From: Anaeropeptidivorans aminofermentans
GTDB taxonomy: Bacteria; Bacillota; Clostridia; Lachnospirales; UBA5962
Reading direction: 5' to 3'
DNA length: 64,000 bases
NCBI RefSeq assembly: GCF_940670685.1
Contig: NZ_OW711693.1
Location: forward strand, 1,798,001-1,862,000
Made by a program: the position numbers and the translations under genes. The notes below the pieces were generated by a model, which made no database searches, was not told where the DNA came from, and saw only the letters and a program-made list of their open reading frames with translations. Numbering within the stretch: the stretch's first letter is position 1; the number at the start of each line of letters is the position of its first letter. Positions 17,117 to 26,166 of the stretch are shown here, in pieces.

Positions 17117-19477
17117 ATGAATGATTTTGATAGAGACTCTATGCTTGAAACATTTATTTATGAAATGAATCAAATGCTTGAGCAGCTTGAAAATGAGACT
17201 GTTCAGGCAGAAGATGACCTTGGCTCGGAAGCAATAAATGAAATTTTCAGGATTATGCATACCATTAAAGGCTCAGCGGCTATGATGCTGTATGATAATA
17301 TATCCTCAACGGCCCATGTCATAGAAGATTTATTTTTTTACTTAAGAGAAAACAGGCCGGAAATTGTTGACTATGGAAAGGTAACTGATCTTACCCTTGA
17401 AGTAGGGGACTTTGTTAAGAGGGAGCTTGAAAAGCTTGAAGCAGGTTCTGCTGCAGACGGAGAATCAGGGGACCTTATTAATAGAATAAAAAAATATGTA
17501 GAGGAATTAAAGGCAGCAAACGGCGACAGAGATACAAAAAGCGCTCCTGAAGAGAAAAAAGCAGATGAAAAGCCCATTGAAGCCCCTGTTAATTCAGAGC
17601 CTTTAAAATCAGGCAATACAAAATATAAGGCAAGGGTATTTTTCCAGGCAGACAGTGAAATGGAAAACATCAGGGCCTATACCATAGTACATAATTTAGA
17701 GCCTGTCGTTACAGAGCTTATATATGAGCCTTCCGATTTGTTTGACGAACTCTGCATCACGCAGATACGCAAAGAAGGCTTTAAGCTTCAGTTTGAAAGC
17801 CTTAAGGACATAGAAGAAATAAGAAACGAATTTATGAAAAGCCTTTTTATCAGAGATTTGGAATTAAAAGAAGAAAGTGCTTTAGAAGAATCTGAGGGCT
17901 TTGAAAATGTAATTTATAATGAATTTGAAGCGCTTATCCATTTTGAAGACGGAAGCGAAATGGAAAACGTAAGAGCTTACGGCCTCGTTTATAATCTTTC
18001 AGGAAGCGTTGAAAGTATTGAACATGTGCCTGAGGATTTAATAAACGAAAGCGCAATGGAAGTAATAAGACAAGACGGGCTTAAGCTTAAAATAGTAACC
18101 GATAAGTCTTATGAAGAGCTTTTTGAAATACTGAATGGAACTATATATCTTAAGAGTCTTGATCTTAAGCTTACAGATACTATAAAAACCACAGTTCAGA
18201 AAGAAAGCAAAAAAGAAGAGACCAATGAAACAAAAGAGGATTCACTTGCCTTAGAAAATAAAGAACAAAGGTCTGCTACCCAGAAGCAGGATCATAACGG
18301 AGGAAACAAAAAGGCCCAAGGCCAGCATGCCATAAGCGTAAGCGTGCAAAAGCTTGACCTTTTGCTGAATCTTGTAGGAGAGCTTGTTACATCGGAGGCT
18401 ATGGTTACGCAGAACTCAGACCTTAAAGGTCTTGCTTTGGATAGCTTCACAAAAGAGGCGTCTCAGCTTCGTAAAATAATAAAAGATGTTCAGGATACGG
18501 TTATGTCCATGCGTATGGTTCCCCTTTCTCAGACATTCTTTAAAATGCATAGAATCGTAAGAGATATGTGCAAACAATTAGGCAAGGAAGTAAACCTTGA
18601 AATTATAGGGGAAAATACAGAGGTTGATAAGAACATTATAGAGCATATTTCAGACCCCCTTATGCATATTATAAGAAATTCTGTTGACCACGGTATAGAA
18701 ATACCTTCCGACAGAGTAAAAAGAGGCAAGGACCCTAAAGGAACGGTTACCCTTGAAGCTAAAAACTCCGGCGGAGATGTTTTAATCAGCATAAAAGACG
18801 ACGGGGCAGGCTTTGACAGAGATAAAATTCTTGCCAAGGCTAAAAAGCAAGGGCTTTTAACAAAGCCGGAATATGATTATACCGATAAAGAAGTTTATAA
18901 CTTCATTCTTCTTCCGGGCTTTTCAACAAATGAAAGTGTTACTTCCTATTCAGGCAGAGGCGTAGGCATGGACGTTGTAAGCACCAATATTGAAATGGTA
19001 GGGGGTACTGTTGTTGCCGACAGCATTCCTAATAAAGGAAGCTCCTTCACCCTTAAAATACCGCTTACCTTAGCCATAATTGAAGGCATGATCATAAGGC
19101 TTGGCGATTCAAAATATACCATACCTATTGTTTCTATCGTAAGAAGCTTTAAAGCCAAAAAAGAAAATATACTCATAGACCCAAGCGGAAACGAAATGAT
19201 TATGGTAAGAGGCGAATGCTATAATCTTGTAAGGCTGAAAGAAGAATTCCAGCTTGATTACGGTTATGATGATATCGAAGAAGGCATCGTCATGATGCTT
19301 GAAAACGGCTCAGATATCGTTTGTGTTCTTGTTGATGAGCTTTTAGGGGAACAGCAGGTGGTTGTAAAGAGCATTCCGAAATATATTAAAAAAATACGCG
19401 GCATCAGCGGCTGTACTTTATTAGGTAACGGAGATATTTCTTTAATTATTGATGTTGCCGGCTTCTTTGATAATTAG
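17117..19477 (+). CDS. cheA: Chemotaxis histidine kinase CheA with two P2-like modules
   Basis: This 786-residue protein has an HPt domain (about 1-110) with phospho-acceptor His48 in MHTIKGSA, a linker, and then two similar P2-like modules. The modules lie at about 170-250 and 270-352, both with ADSEMEN/DGSEMEN and RAY....YNL patterns. The dimerisation domain follows (from about 395, LLLNLVGELV), then the HATPase domain (IIRNSVDHGIE, DDGAGFD, SGRGVGMDVV) and a CheW-like regulatory domain to the end. It autophosphorylates when receptors signal and passes phosphate to CheY and CheB. A doubled P2-like region is unusual. AGGTGAAC precedes the ATG. Confidence 0.95.
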   Translation: MNDFDRDSMLETFIYEMNQMLEQLENETVQAEDDLGSEAINEIFRIMHTIKGSAAMMLYDNISSTAHVIEDLFFYLRENRPEIVDYGKVTDLTLEVGDFVKRELEKLEAGSAADGESGDLINRIKKYVEELKAANGDRDTKSAPEEKKADEKPIEAPVNSEPLKSGNTKYKARVFFQADSEMENIRAYTIVHNLEPVVTELIYEPSDLFDELCITQIRKEGFKLQFESLKDIEEIRNEFMKSLFIRDLELKEESALEESEGFENVIYNEFEALIHFEDGSEMENVRAYGLVYNLSGSVESIEHVPEDLINESAMEVIRQDGLKLKIVTDKSYEELFEILNGTIYLKSLDLKLTDTIKTTVQKESKKEETNETKEDSLALENKEQRSATQKQDHNGGNKKAQGQHAISVSVQKLDLLLNLVGELVTSEAMVTQNSDLKGLALDSFTKEASQLRKIIKDVQDTVMSMRMVPLSQTFFKMHRIVRDMCKQLGKEVNLEIIGENTEVDKNIIEHISDPLMHIIRNSVDHGIEIPSDRVKRGKDPKGTVTLEAKNSGGDVLISIKDDGAGFDRDKILAKAKKQGLLTKPEYDYTDKEVYNFILLPGFSTNESVTSYSGRGVGMDVVSTNIEMVGGTVVADSIPNKGSSFTLKIPLTLAIIEGMIIRLGDSKYTIPIVSIVRSFKAKKENILIDPSGNEMIMVRGECYNLVRLKEEFQLDYGYDDIEEGIVMMLENGSDIVCVLVDELLGEQQVVVKSIPKYIKKIRGISGCTLLGNGDISLIIDVAGFFDN

Positions 19478-19491
19478 GGAGGGTTAGGCAT

Positions 19492-19977
19492 ATGGATGAG
19501 ATAAGAGACAATAATTTAGCTGTATATGATGAAGATAACGACACCACCAGAAATAAATTTCTTACAATGGAAATAGGGCAGGAACTTTTCGGCCTTGAAA
19601 TTGCCATGGTTAAGGAAATTATAAGTGTACCGGCAATTACAAAGGTTCCTAAAACCCCTGAATATATTAAAGGCATTATAAACTTAAGAGGAGATATTGT
19701 TCCCGTTGTAGATATCAGGAGCAGGTTTAAAATCGAAGAAAGAGCCTATGACGACGCTACCTGTATTGTAGTTATTGAACAGGAAGGCTTTAATGTTGGC
19801 ATTATCGTAGATAATGTAAAAGACGTAAAATATATTAAAAACGAAAACATTACAAGCCCGCCTTCCGCTAAGCTAAACCATACAAATAAATATATAAAAA
19901 ATATAGGCAGAGATTCCAATAAAGTTATTTTAATTCTTGACACGGAAAAGCTTCTATATGAAGCTCAGCCGGAATAA
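19492..19977 (+). CDS. cheW: Chemotaxis adaptor CheW
   Basis: A 161-residue single CheW domain with the typical KFLTMEIGQELFGLEI start, PEYIKGIINLRGDIVPVVD (about residues 61-79) and VGIIVDNVKDV. It couples chemoreceptors to CheA. It lies 14 bp after cheA with GGGAGGG upstream. The first 17 residues are an extra charged N-terminal extension. Confidence 0.95.
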   Translation: MDEIRDNNLAVYDEDNDTTRNKFLTMEIGQELFGLEIAMVKEIISVPAITKVPKTPEYIKGIINLRGDIVPVVDIRSRFKIEERAYDDATCIVVIEQEGFNVGIIVDNVKDVKYIKNENITSPPSAKLNHTNKYIKNIGRDSNKVILILDTEKLLYEAQPE

Positions 19978-20098
19978 ATTTATTATATATTATTCATTTG
20001 CCGGTCTGAATGTATGAGCAGAAATCATTGCTATTATATGATGTGCACGAGGCATAAGGCTCTAGCAGCATTCTCACAAATAAAGCAGGAGATCTATC

Positions 20099-21091
20099 AT
20101 GGAAAATACTACTAACGTTATTATTGTCTCAGAGGGAAGGCCTCTTAACACATTAAGCTCATATTTATCCGAAAAAAGCGAATACAAGGTTATGATTGCC
20201 CCCAGGAGTGCTGAGGAAATGAATAAGCTTGTATCTTCATTAAAAAAAGCTGTTGTTATTATAGACTATTATGAAGAGTATAAAGCATATTTATTAGAGC
20301 TTCTTACAAGGTTAAAAAAGCATGGCTTCAAATATATCATGATATGCGCAAGTGTAAAAGAGGGATTTGGCTTTTTAAGCCAGGGAATCGATGAGATCAT
20401 AACCAGACCTAAGGATTTAACCCAAGCGGAGAAAAAGGCTTTTTTTACCATCATGGAAATGAAAATAGAAAAGCTTGTTCAAGATTATTCCAAAGACAAA
20501 AGAGCCATAAAGAATAAGTATATGACGCCTATCAATAAGATTATTGCCATAGGTTCATCAACCGGCGGAACAGACTGTATAGAAAAAATACTCAAAATGC
20601 TTCCGGAAGATACGCCGCCTGTGCTTATCGTGCAGCATATGCCGCCTGTATTTACGGAGCTTTTTTCCCAAAGGCTTAATACCTCCTGTAAAATGACTGT
20701 GCTTGAGGCCATAGACGGAGATGCTCTTGAAAACGGAAAAGTTCTCATAGCCCCGGGAGATAAGCAGATGCGTTTGGAATATAAAAACGGAAGATACTTT
20801 GTATCCTGCAAGAAAGAAGGCCAATACGGCGGCCACGAACCTTCTGTAGACGTTTTATTTAACTCTGTGGCGGAGCATGCAGGAAAGAAGGCCATAGGTG
20901 TTATACTTACCGGAATGGGCAAGGACGGGGCTCAGGGCCTCTTAAAAATGAGAGAAACCGGGGCCTTTACCATAGGCCAGGACGAAGCATCTTCTATTGT
21001 TTACGGAATGCCCAAAGCCGCCTACGATATAGGGGCTGTAATGACCCAAGGAGATCCCTATAAAATCGCAAGGCTTATTATGGAGCATTAA
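20099..21091 (+). CDS. cheB: CheB-type methylesterase with degenerate receiver domain
   Basis: This 330-residue protein has a C-terminal methylesterase domain with the catalytic triad in context: Ser in AIGSSTGGTD (about 155), His in IVQHMPP (about 180) and Asp in TGMGKDGAQG (about 275). It removes methyl groups from receptors, opposing CheR. Residues 1-120 align in place with a receiver domain, but the paired acidic residues at its start are missing (VIIVSEGRP) and the candidate phospho-Asp is in an atypical IIDYYEEYK. Control by phosphorylation may therefore be lost or altered. It is the last gene of the che set; no cheY or cheD is present here. Confidence 0.88.
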   Translation: MENTTNVIIVSEGRPLNTLSSYLSEKSEYKVMIAPRSAEEMNKLVSSLKKAVVIIDYYEEYKAYLLELLTRLKKHGFKYIMICASVKEGFGFLSQGIDEIITRPKDLTQAEKKAFFTIMEMKIEKLVQDYSKDKRAIKNKYMTPINKIIAIGSSTGGTDCIEKILKMLPEDTPPVLIVQHMPPVFTELFSQRLNTSCKMTVLEAIDGDALENGKVLIAPGDKQMRLEYKNGRYFVSCKKEGQYGGHEPSVDVLFNSVAEHAGKKAIGVILTGMGKDGAQGLLKMRETGAFTIGQDEASSIVYGMPKAAYDIGAVMTQGDPYKIARLIMEH

Positions 21092-21130
21092 AGTAAAAAA
21101 GAGATTAAAAAGATTATCTGATATGCACTT

Positions 21131-21168
21131 AAAAACAGCCTTCACAATTTATGTGAAGGCTGTTTTTT
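21131..21168. terminator. Bidirectional terminator between cheB and an ABC operon
   Basis: A perfect stem of about 15 bp (from 21132) carries AAAACAGCCTTCACA on the left and its complement on the right, ending in a T run. The A tract on the left also serves the convergent minus-strand ABC operon. Confidence 0.9.
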
Positions 21169-21186
21169 ATTTGAATAATAAAATAA

Positions 21187-22284
21187 TTATTTTGTCTCCG
21201 GTGCCGTAGGCGTCCAAACGAAAGACATTACTTCATTTGGATCGTCATAAGCTGTAAGTAAGCCCAGCTTTATGTAATCTTCTACAATCTGGCTTAAACC
21301 CTTTTCAGTAAAGTCATCTTTAAGGCCAAATTCTAAAGTTTTCCATAATTCTACGTTCATATCAAAGTCACCGCTGATTTTACTGTCGTCTAAAAGCCTC
21401 TGAACGGCTTCTTCAGGATTATTTCTCATCCATTCACCGGCTTTTTTGACAGCTTCCGTAATTTTTTTAGAAGTAATCGGATTTTCTTTAACAAATGTTG
21501 CATTCATAGCAATAATGCAGCATGGCTCATTTAAGAAATCATCATCAAGTAAAGAGCGAACAGATCTAATCAAGCCGTCTTGTACCATTTTATAGGCGTA
21601 TGTATCTGATAAAAGCGCTCCTGCAATATCCCCATTTTGCATTGCTGTTACACAGGCGCTTGTTTCTACCTGAACCAAATCAACCTCTGTAAGAGGGTTT
21701 ATACCGTCTTTATCGAAGAAACGTGCCAAAATATTATAATCGCTTGCACCGATGCCGTTGGGGGCAGAAATTTTTAATCCTTTTAAATCAGCTGTGGAAT
21801 TATACTCGCTGTCTGTAAGAACATAAAGACTTTTACAGCCGATATGGGCCCCTGCAACAAAAGATAAGTCAACACCATTTGTAGCAGGTACAAGCATAGT
21901 GGAAATGTGGCCTGCGGCAAGCTGGGTCGCATTTGTTCCTAATGCTTCTGTATAGGAGTTGCTGCTAAAGCCTTTCATATTAAGGCCTGCTTCTTCAAAA
22001 TAGCCTAATACATCGGCAAAATAAGGTGCAGATGTACAATTGCCTCCGTCATAAAAATAACTTAATTCTTTGCCGTAAGCATCTTCCGTTTTCCATGCTT
22101 CTTCTTCGCTCAGCTGGGGTGCTGCCTCTACAGGCTTTGCACTTTCGGCTGGCTTTGCTTCTGATGCTTGCGGAGCTGCCGGAGGTTCATTTTTTCCTTC
22201 TCCCGGAGTAGTGCCGCAAGCTGCCATGGAGAATAAAGATGCGGTGCAAAGAGTTGTAATTATCATTTTCTTTAAGTATTTCAT
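21187..22284 (-). CDS. ABC transporter substrate-binding lipoprotein (NMT1/SsuA-like)
   Basis: This 365-residue protein has a lipoprotein signal (lipobox MAAC, Cys22 or 23) and a Pro/Glu/Ala-rich tether to about residue 65. It has an NMT1/SsuA-type periplasmic-binding fold, with APYFADVLGYFEEAGL, NATQLAAGHIS and LKGLKISAPNGIGASDYN. The class includes binders of sulfonates, nitrate, taurine and thiamine precursors; the ligand here is unknown. No TPP riboswitch precedes the operon. The ATG has AAAGGAG upstream. It is the third gene of a minus-strand operon, after the permease and ATPase. Confidence 0.88.
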   Translation of the reverse strand: MKYLKKMIITTLCTASLFSMAACGTTPGEGKNEPPAAPQASEAKPAESAKPVEAAPQLSEEEAWKTEDAYGKELSYFYDGGNCTSAPYFADVLGYFEEAGLNMKGFSSNSYTEALGTNATQLAAGHISTMLVPATNGVDLSFVAGAHIGCKSLYVLTDSEYNSTADLKGLKISAPNGIGASDYNILARFFDKDGINPLTEVDLVQVETSACVTAMQNGDIAGALLSDTYAYKMVQDGLIRSVRSLLDDDFLNEPCCIIAMNATFVKENPITSKKITEAVKKAGEWMRNNPEEAVQRLLDDSKISGDFDMNVELWKTLEFGLKDDFTEKGLSQIVEDYIKLGLLTAYDDPNEVMSFVWTPTAPETK

Positions 22285-22304
22285 TTTTTTCTCCTTTATA
22301 TAAT

Positions 22305-23075
22305 TTATTTTTTAAAATTATCACCGAGCATGTCTAAAATATTATTTCTATAGGCCATAAAGGATGCGCTTCCTCTGTCACGGGGATAATCTAAGGCGAT
22401 GGGAATTTCAACCCGTATCCGTCCTGGCCGAGGTTCCATAACCAGCACTTTTGTCCCCATATAAATAGCTTCCTCTACATCATGGGTAACCATAATAACC
22501 AATTGCTTCTTTTTCTTCCACATGTTTAAAATTTCGTCTTGCATATTCATACGGGTAAAAGCATCAAGAGCGCCTAAAGGCTCATCCAGCAGCAGAATAT
22601 CCGGCTCATTTATGAGAGAACGCACTAAGGCTACTCTTTGAGCCATACCGCCGGAAAGCTGTGCAGGATAGTCTTTTTTGAAATCCTCTAAGCCAATGAG
22701 ATTTAACATTCGTTCTACCTGATCCTTATTTTTTTCATATTTTTTCTGCATTTTTAAACTGAAGGCTATATTCTTTTCGACGGTAAGCCACGGAAATAAA
22801 GTAGGCTTTTGAAAAACCATTCCCCGGTTGGGATCAGGCTTTGTTACTTCTTCTCCGTTTACTGTAATACGTCCTTCTGTCGGCACGATAAGGCCTGCAA
22901 TCAAGCGCAAGATAGTTGATTTGCCGCAGCCGGAGGCGCCGACGATGCTTATAAATTCATTATTATGAAGTTCTAAATCAGTTTTATCCAAAGCGTTTGT
23001 AATATCGTTATTTTCTATACGGGCAAAGCTTTTAGATACGCCTTCCATTTTAAGAGAGACAAAGACTTCTTCCAT
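22305..23075 (-). CDS. ABC transporter ATP-binding protein (SsuB/TauB-like)
   Basis: A 256-residue ATPase: Walker A GASGCGKST (about residues 42-50), Q-loop VFQKPTLFPW, signature LSGGMAQR, Walker B ILLLDEPLGALD, and VTHDVEEA. The Q-loop and PLGALD wording match the nitrate/sulfonate/taurine importer subfamily. Its ATG lies one base after the permease stop; only a weak GGTGATG precedes it, so translation is probably coupled to the permease. Confidence 0.92.
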   Translation of the reverse strand: MEEVFVSLKMEGVSKSFARIENNDITNALDKTDLELHNNEFISIVGASGCGKSTILRLIAGLIVPTEGRITVNGEEVTKPDPNRGMVFQKPTLFPWLTVEKNIAFSLKMQKKYEKNKDQVERMLNLIGLEDFKKDYPAQLSGGMAQRVALVRSLINEPDILLLDEPLGALDAFTRMNMQDEILNMWKKKKQLVIMVTHDVEEAIYMGTKVLVMEPRPGRIRVEIPIALDYPRDRGSASFMAYRNNILDMLGDNFKK

Positions 23076-23076
23076 A

Positions 23077-24120
23077 TTACATCACCATGCCTTCCTGCCA
23101 GCGAAGCACTTTCTTCTTTATGATGTTAAGGGTTTTTGTTACGGTAATAAAAATTAAACAGATAACAATAAGAGCAGCAAACATTTTATTATACATGGCC
23201 CAGGATTTAGCCCAAATTATGTACCAGCCAAGGCCGGATTCAACGCCCAGCATTTCCGCTATCATAAGAGCGGTACAAGCAGAGCTCATTCCCTGTATCA
23301 TGCCTTGAATAATATTAGGTACGGCATAGGGGATAGCAACGTGAAAAACCAGCTGGCGTTCGCTTGCCCCTAAAGTTTTAGCTGCTTCAAAATAGGGAAG
23401 CTCAACATTTGCGATTCCTGTCATAGAGGCAACCGTTACAGAAAACCATACGCCTAAAGCTATAATAAACACGCTTCCGCGAAAGAGGGTGGAGGCCAAT
23501 ACCATAACTAAAGGAATCCATGTTGCTGTCGGTATTGGTCCTAAAACTTTTATAATAGGGTCAATCCAATAACGGGCTTTTTTACTGTATCCGCAGGTAA
23601 TGCCAGTAATAAGGCCTGTAATAACACCGCTGAAATATCCGCAGAACAATAATTTTAAAGTGGAAACTGCGCTTTCCATAAGATAGTTCCGGTCTGAAAT
23701 CATAATATTTAAAATGTCATTTACCCAGGGGAGAAAAGGATATTGTAATATTCCTGTTTTTAATGTCAAATAATCGTATACTGCAAGCAATAAAAAAAGC
23801 ACTGAATATAAAGGCGCCTTATACCGAAGCTTATTAAAGAGTTTCTTTTTATTGCCGCTTAATCCGAAAATGCTTGCAGTCCAAAATACGCTGTAGAGTA
23901 AAATCAAAACAGCCAGAAAATAAACATAAGTCATGGGATTACTATTTTTTCTGATATTGGGAACAATCCAGTATTCTAAAACAGCAACTGCTCCTGAAAG
24001 AATGGGAAGGACTGAGATGATGATGTCCAATATTTTTTGAAAGGGTGTTTTCTCGACTTGCTCCATTTCTATAAGCTGCTCTTTGGTTAACTGTGTCCGT
24101 AGGACTTCTATTTTGCTCAT
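23077..24120 (-). CDS. ABC transporter permease (SsuC/TauC-like) with extra N-terminal membrane segments
   Basis: This 347-residue protein has about three hydrophobic segments in the first 125 residues, ahead of the standard BPD_transp_1 permease core. The core carries the EAA loop FEAAKTLGASERQLVFHVAIP (about residues 235-255). Typical SsuC proteins are about 250-270 residues, so the N-terminal extension is notable. AGGAG precedes the ATG. It is the first gene of the operon; its promoter must lie in the 24121-25100 spacer. Confidence 0.88.
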   Translation of the reverse strand: MSKIEVLRTQLTKEQLIEMEQVEKTPFQKILDIIISVLPILSGAVAVLEYWIVPNIRKNSNPMTYVYFLAVLILLYSVFWTASIFGLSGNKKKLFNKLRYKAPLYSVLFLLLAVYDYLTLKTGILQYPFLPWVNDILNIMISDRNYLMESAVSTLKLLFCGYFSGVITGLITGITCGYSKKARYWIDPIIKVLGPIPTATWIPLVMVLASTLFRGSVFIIALGVWFSVTVASMTGIANVELPYFEAAKTLGASERQLVFHVAIPYAVPNIIQGMIQGMSSACTALMIAEMLGVESGLGWYIIWAKSWAMYNKMFAALIVICLIFITVTKTLNIIKKKVLRWQEGMVM

Positions 24121-24210
24121 AAATATACACTCCTATTTATTGATAAACAGTATAAAAATATATTTTGAAGAAACTGCGGTTTTACTGGCAGGCTCTTTTT
24201 CACTAGAGTG

Positions 24211-24475
24211 TGTCTGAAAAATCCAAACAAAAATCTATTTTGTCATAAAAGAGAGACTTATTCATTAAAAAAGAATTTTTGCTATGTAAAAACCTAAGCA
24301 TAATACCTTTGACAGTATGCCTTATGGCTGGATTTTCGGCTCCAAATGCTCGAAATATGCCGTGCAGTTTTGACACAAGGCGTCAAAGCCTTATACTCAA
24401 CATTTTTGCATAAAGTAAACGTAAAGGATGCTATTTCTGTACTTTTTTCTTCGAATTCACATTTTTATGCAAACA
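24211..24475. repeat. Long degenerate intergenic repeat, copy a
   Basis: Blocks TCTGAAAAATCCAAAC, AATCTATTTTG and TATTTCTGTACTTTTTTCTT followed by CGAATTCACATTTTTATGCA reappear in the same order at 39283-39415. Copy a has about 130 bp of extra sequence in the middle, including TTTGACA and GGCGTCAAAG. It is non-coding, with no transposase. Confidence 0.5.
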
Positions 24476-24854
24476 ATATATTTTCAGCTGTAAAATAATA
24501 AATAAACTTTAGTTTACTTATTATTCTTAGCAGTTTAACTATTCTCAGGCATTGAATAGACATAAAATTCTATTTAGTTAATTTCTTATATTCATGGCTT
24601 TCCAAACAGTCTTATTAAAGCATGGGCAAGCCTTAAAGTCCAATTGTTAATTTTTATTTAATCATAGAGATATTATTCATTTTATTTATAGAAAAACCGT
24701 ACAAAATGTATAATGATGCAGCTATAGTATCATAAGGATTTCTAATAGTTTTAACCGGCAAAAATTTAAAAGACAAAATGCGGCATCATACAAGCCTGCC
24801 CTTGTATGATTTTTTAAGTTCATCTGACATAAATCAAATAATTTATTTTATATC

Positions 24855-24883
24855 TTGTATACAAAGAGCATTTTGTTTATAAT
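24855..24883 (+). promoter_or_regulatory. Candidate pta-ackA promoter
   Basis: TTGTAT (24855-24860) and TATAAT (24878-24883) are separated by 17 bp. The transcript would have a leader of about 220 nt before pta, for which I see no known riboswitch. Confidence 0.6.
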
Positions 24884-25113
24884 AGTTATGTTTGAGATAT
24901 GGCATTTTCAGCAAGAAACATTCTATTCCGACAATTATTCTTATTTAATTTAAGTTAAATAAGCGTAGGATTAGAGGTTTTGAAAATTGATGCCGGCTGT
25001 TTTTAAGAACATTGAATAAATATATCGATTTATTATTAAGCCTTTATAGGTTTAGCTCTTAAAACAGTTTAAGAAAAATAACATTTCCAGTAACGATGAA
25101 AGGGGTAAGACAG

Positions 25114-26106
25114 TTGAATTTTCTCGATTCAATAAAGCAAAGAGCGAAAGCAGACAAGAAAACCATAGTTCTTCCTGAAACAGCCGATATGAGAACCATA
25201 GAGGCAGCTCATAAGGTTTTAAAAGAGGAATTAGCAAACCTTATTTTAATTGGAAATAAGGAAGAGATCATTAAAAAGTCTCCTGATTTTGATTTAAACG
25301 GGGCAAGCTTTATAGACCCTAATGATTATGACAATATGCAAAGCCTTATATCTTCTCTTGTGGAAATAAGAAAATCCAAGGGGATGACAGAAGATGAGGC
25401 AAAAAAGCTTCTTATGGAAAATCCGCTCTATCTCGGGGTTATGCTTGTTAAGGCGGGAATAGCCGACGGTATGGTTGCAGGCGCGGCGAATGCCACGGCA
25501 GATGTTTTAAGACCTTCACTTCAAATATTAAAAACTGCCCCGGGAACAAAGCTTGTTTCAGCATTTTTCGTTATCGTTGTGCCTGACTGTGAATACGGTG
25601 AAAACGGCGTGTTTATATTTGCAGACTCTGGCCTTGTTCAAAATCCCAATGCGGAAGAGCTTGCTGCCATAGCTCAGTCATCAGCAAAGAGCTTTGAAGT
25701 TCTTGTTCAGGCAGAGCCTGTTGTGGGAATGCTTTCCCATTCCACAAAGGGAAGCGCTAAGCATCCTGATGTAGATAAGGTTGTAGAAGCAACTAAAATT
25801 GCCAAGGCCGAATCTCCAGACCTTAAGCTTGACGGAGAGTTCCAGCTTGATGCCGCAATCGTTCCTTCTATAGGTAAGTCAAAAGCTCCCGGAAGCGATG
25901 TCGCTGGAAAGGCAAATGTACTTGTTTTCCCTGATTTAGATTCAGGAAATATAGGCTATAAGCTTGCTCAGCGCCTTGCTAAAGCAGAAGCCTACGGACC
26001 TATAACTCAGGGTATTGCAAAGCCTGTAAACGACCTTTCAAGAGGCTGCTCCGCTGACGATATTGTAGGCGTAGTTGCAATCACTGCTGTTCAGGCAGGT
26101 AATTAA
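25114..26106 (+). CDS. pta: Phosphate acetyltransferase
   Basis: This 330-residue short-form Pta converts acetyl-CoA and phosphate to acetyl phosphate. Family motifs are IVLPETADMRT near the start, GMVAGAANATADVLRP (about residues 125-140), GMLSHSTKGSA and GELQLDAA-like GEFQLDAA. I choose TTG at 25114 because AAAGGGG lies 8 nt upstream and MNFLDSIK is the usual family start; an ATG at 25096 overlaps that site. It is followed 60 bp later by ackA, making the standard acetate-forming, ATP-yielding pair. Confidence 0.96.
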   Translation: MNFLDSIKQRAKADKKTIVLPETADMRTIEAAHKVLKEELANLILIGNKEEIIKKSPDFDLNGASFIDPNDYDNMQSLISSLVEIRKSKGMTEDEAKKLLMENPLYLGVMLVKAGIADGMVAGAANATADVLRPSLQILKTAPGTKLVSAFFVIVVPDCEYGENGVFIFADSGLVQNPNAEELAAIAQSSAKSFEVLVQAEPVVGMLSHSTKGSAKHPDVDKVVEATKIAKAESPDLKLDGEFQLDAAIVPSIGKSKAPGSDVAGKANVLVFPDLDSGNIGYKLAQRLAKAEAYGPITQGIAKPVNDLSRGCSADDIVGVVAITAVQAGN

Positions 26107-26166
26107 TTATTATAAAAAGCTTATAGTAAAAATTAATTTTATAAATACAGAATAAGGAGAATACGA

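Larger units (their letters stand above)
24121..25113. other. Long gene-free spacer between divergent ABC and pta genes
   Basis: About 990 bp without a gene. It contains a degenerate repeat at 24211-24475 shared with 39283-39415, and the pta promoter at 24855-24883. I searched for TPP, SAM and T-box signatures by eye on both strands and saw none. The rest is AT-rich with no clear structure. Confidence 0.55.

Noticed and set aside
24121-25095. TPP or other riboswitch upstream of the ABC importer
   Set aside because: I looked for CUGAGA-type and other known cores on both strands and saw none, so I do not assign the importer to thiamine precursors.
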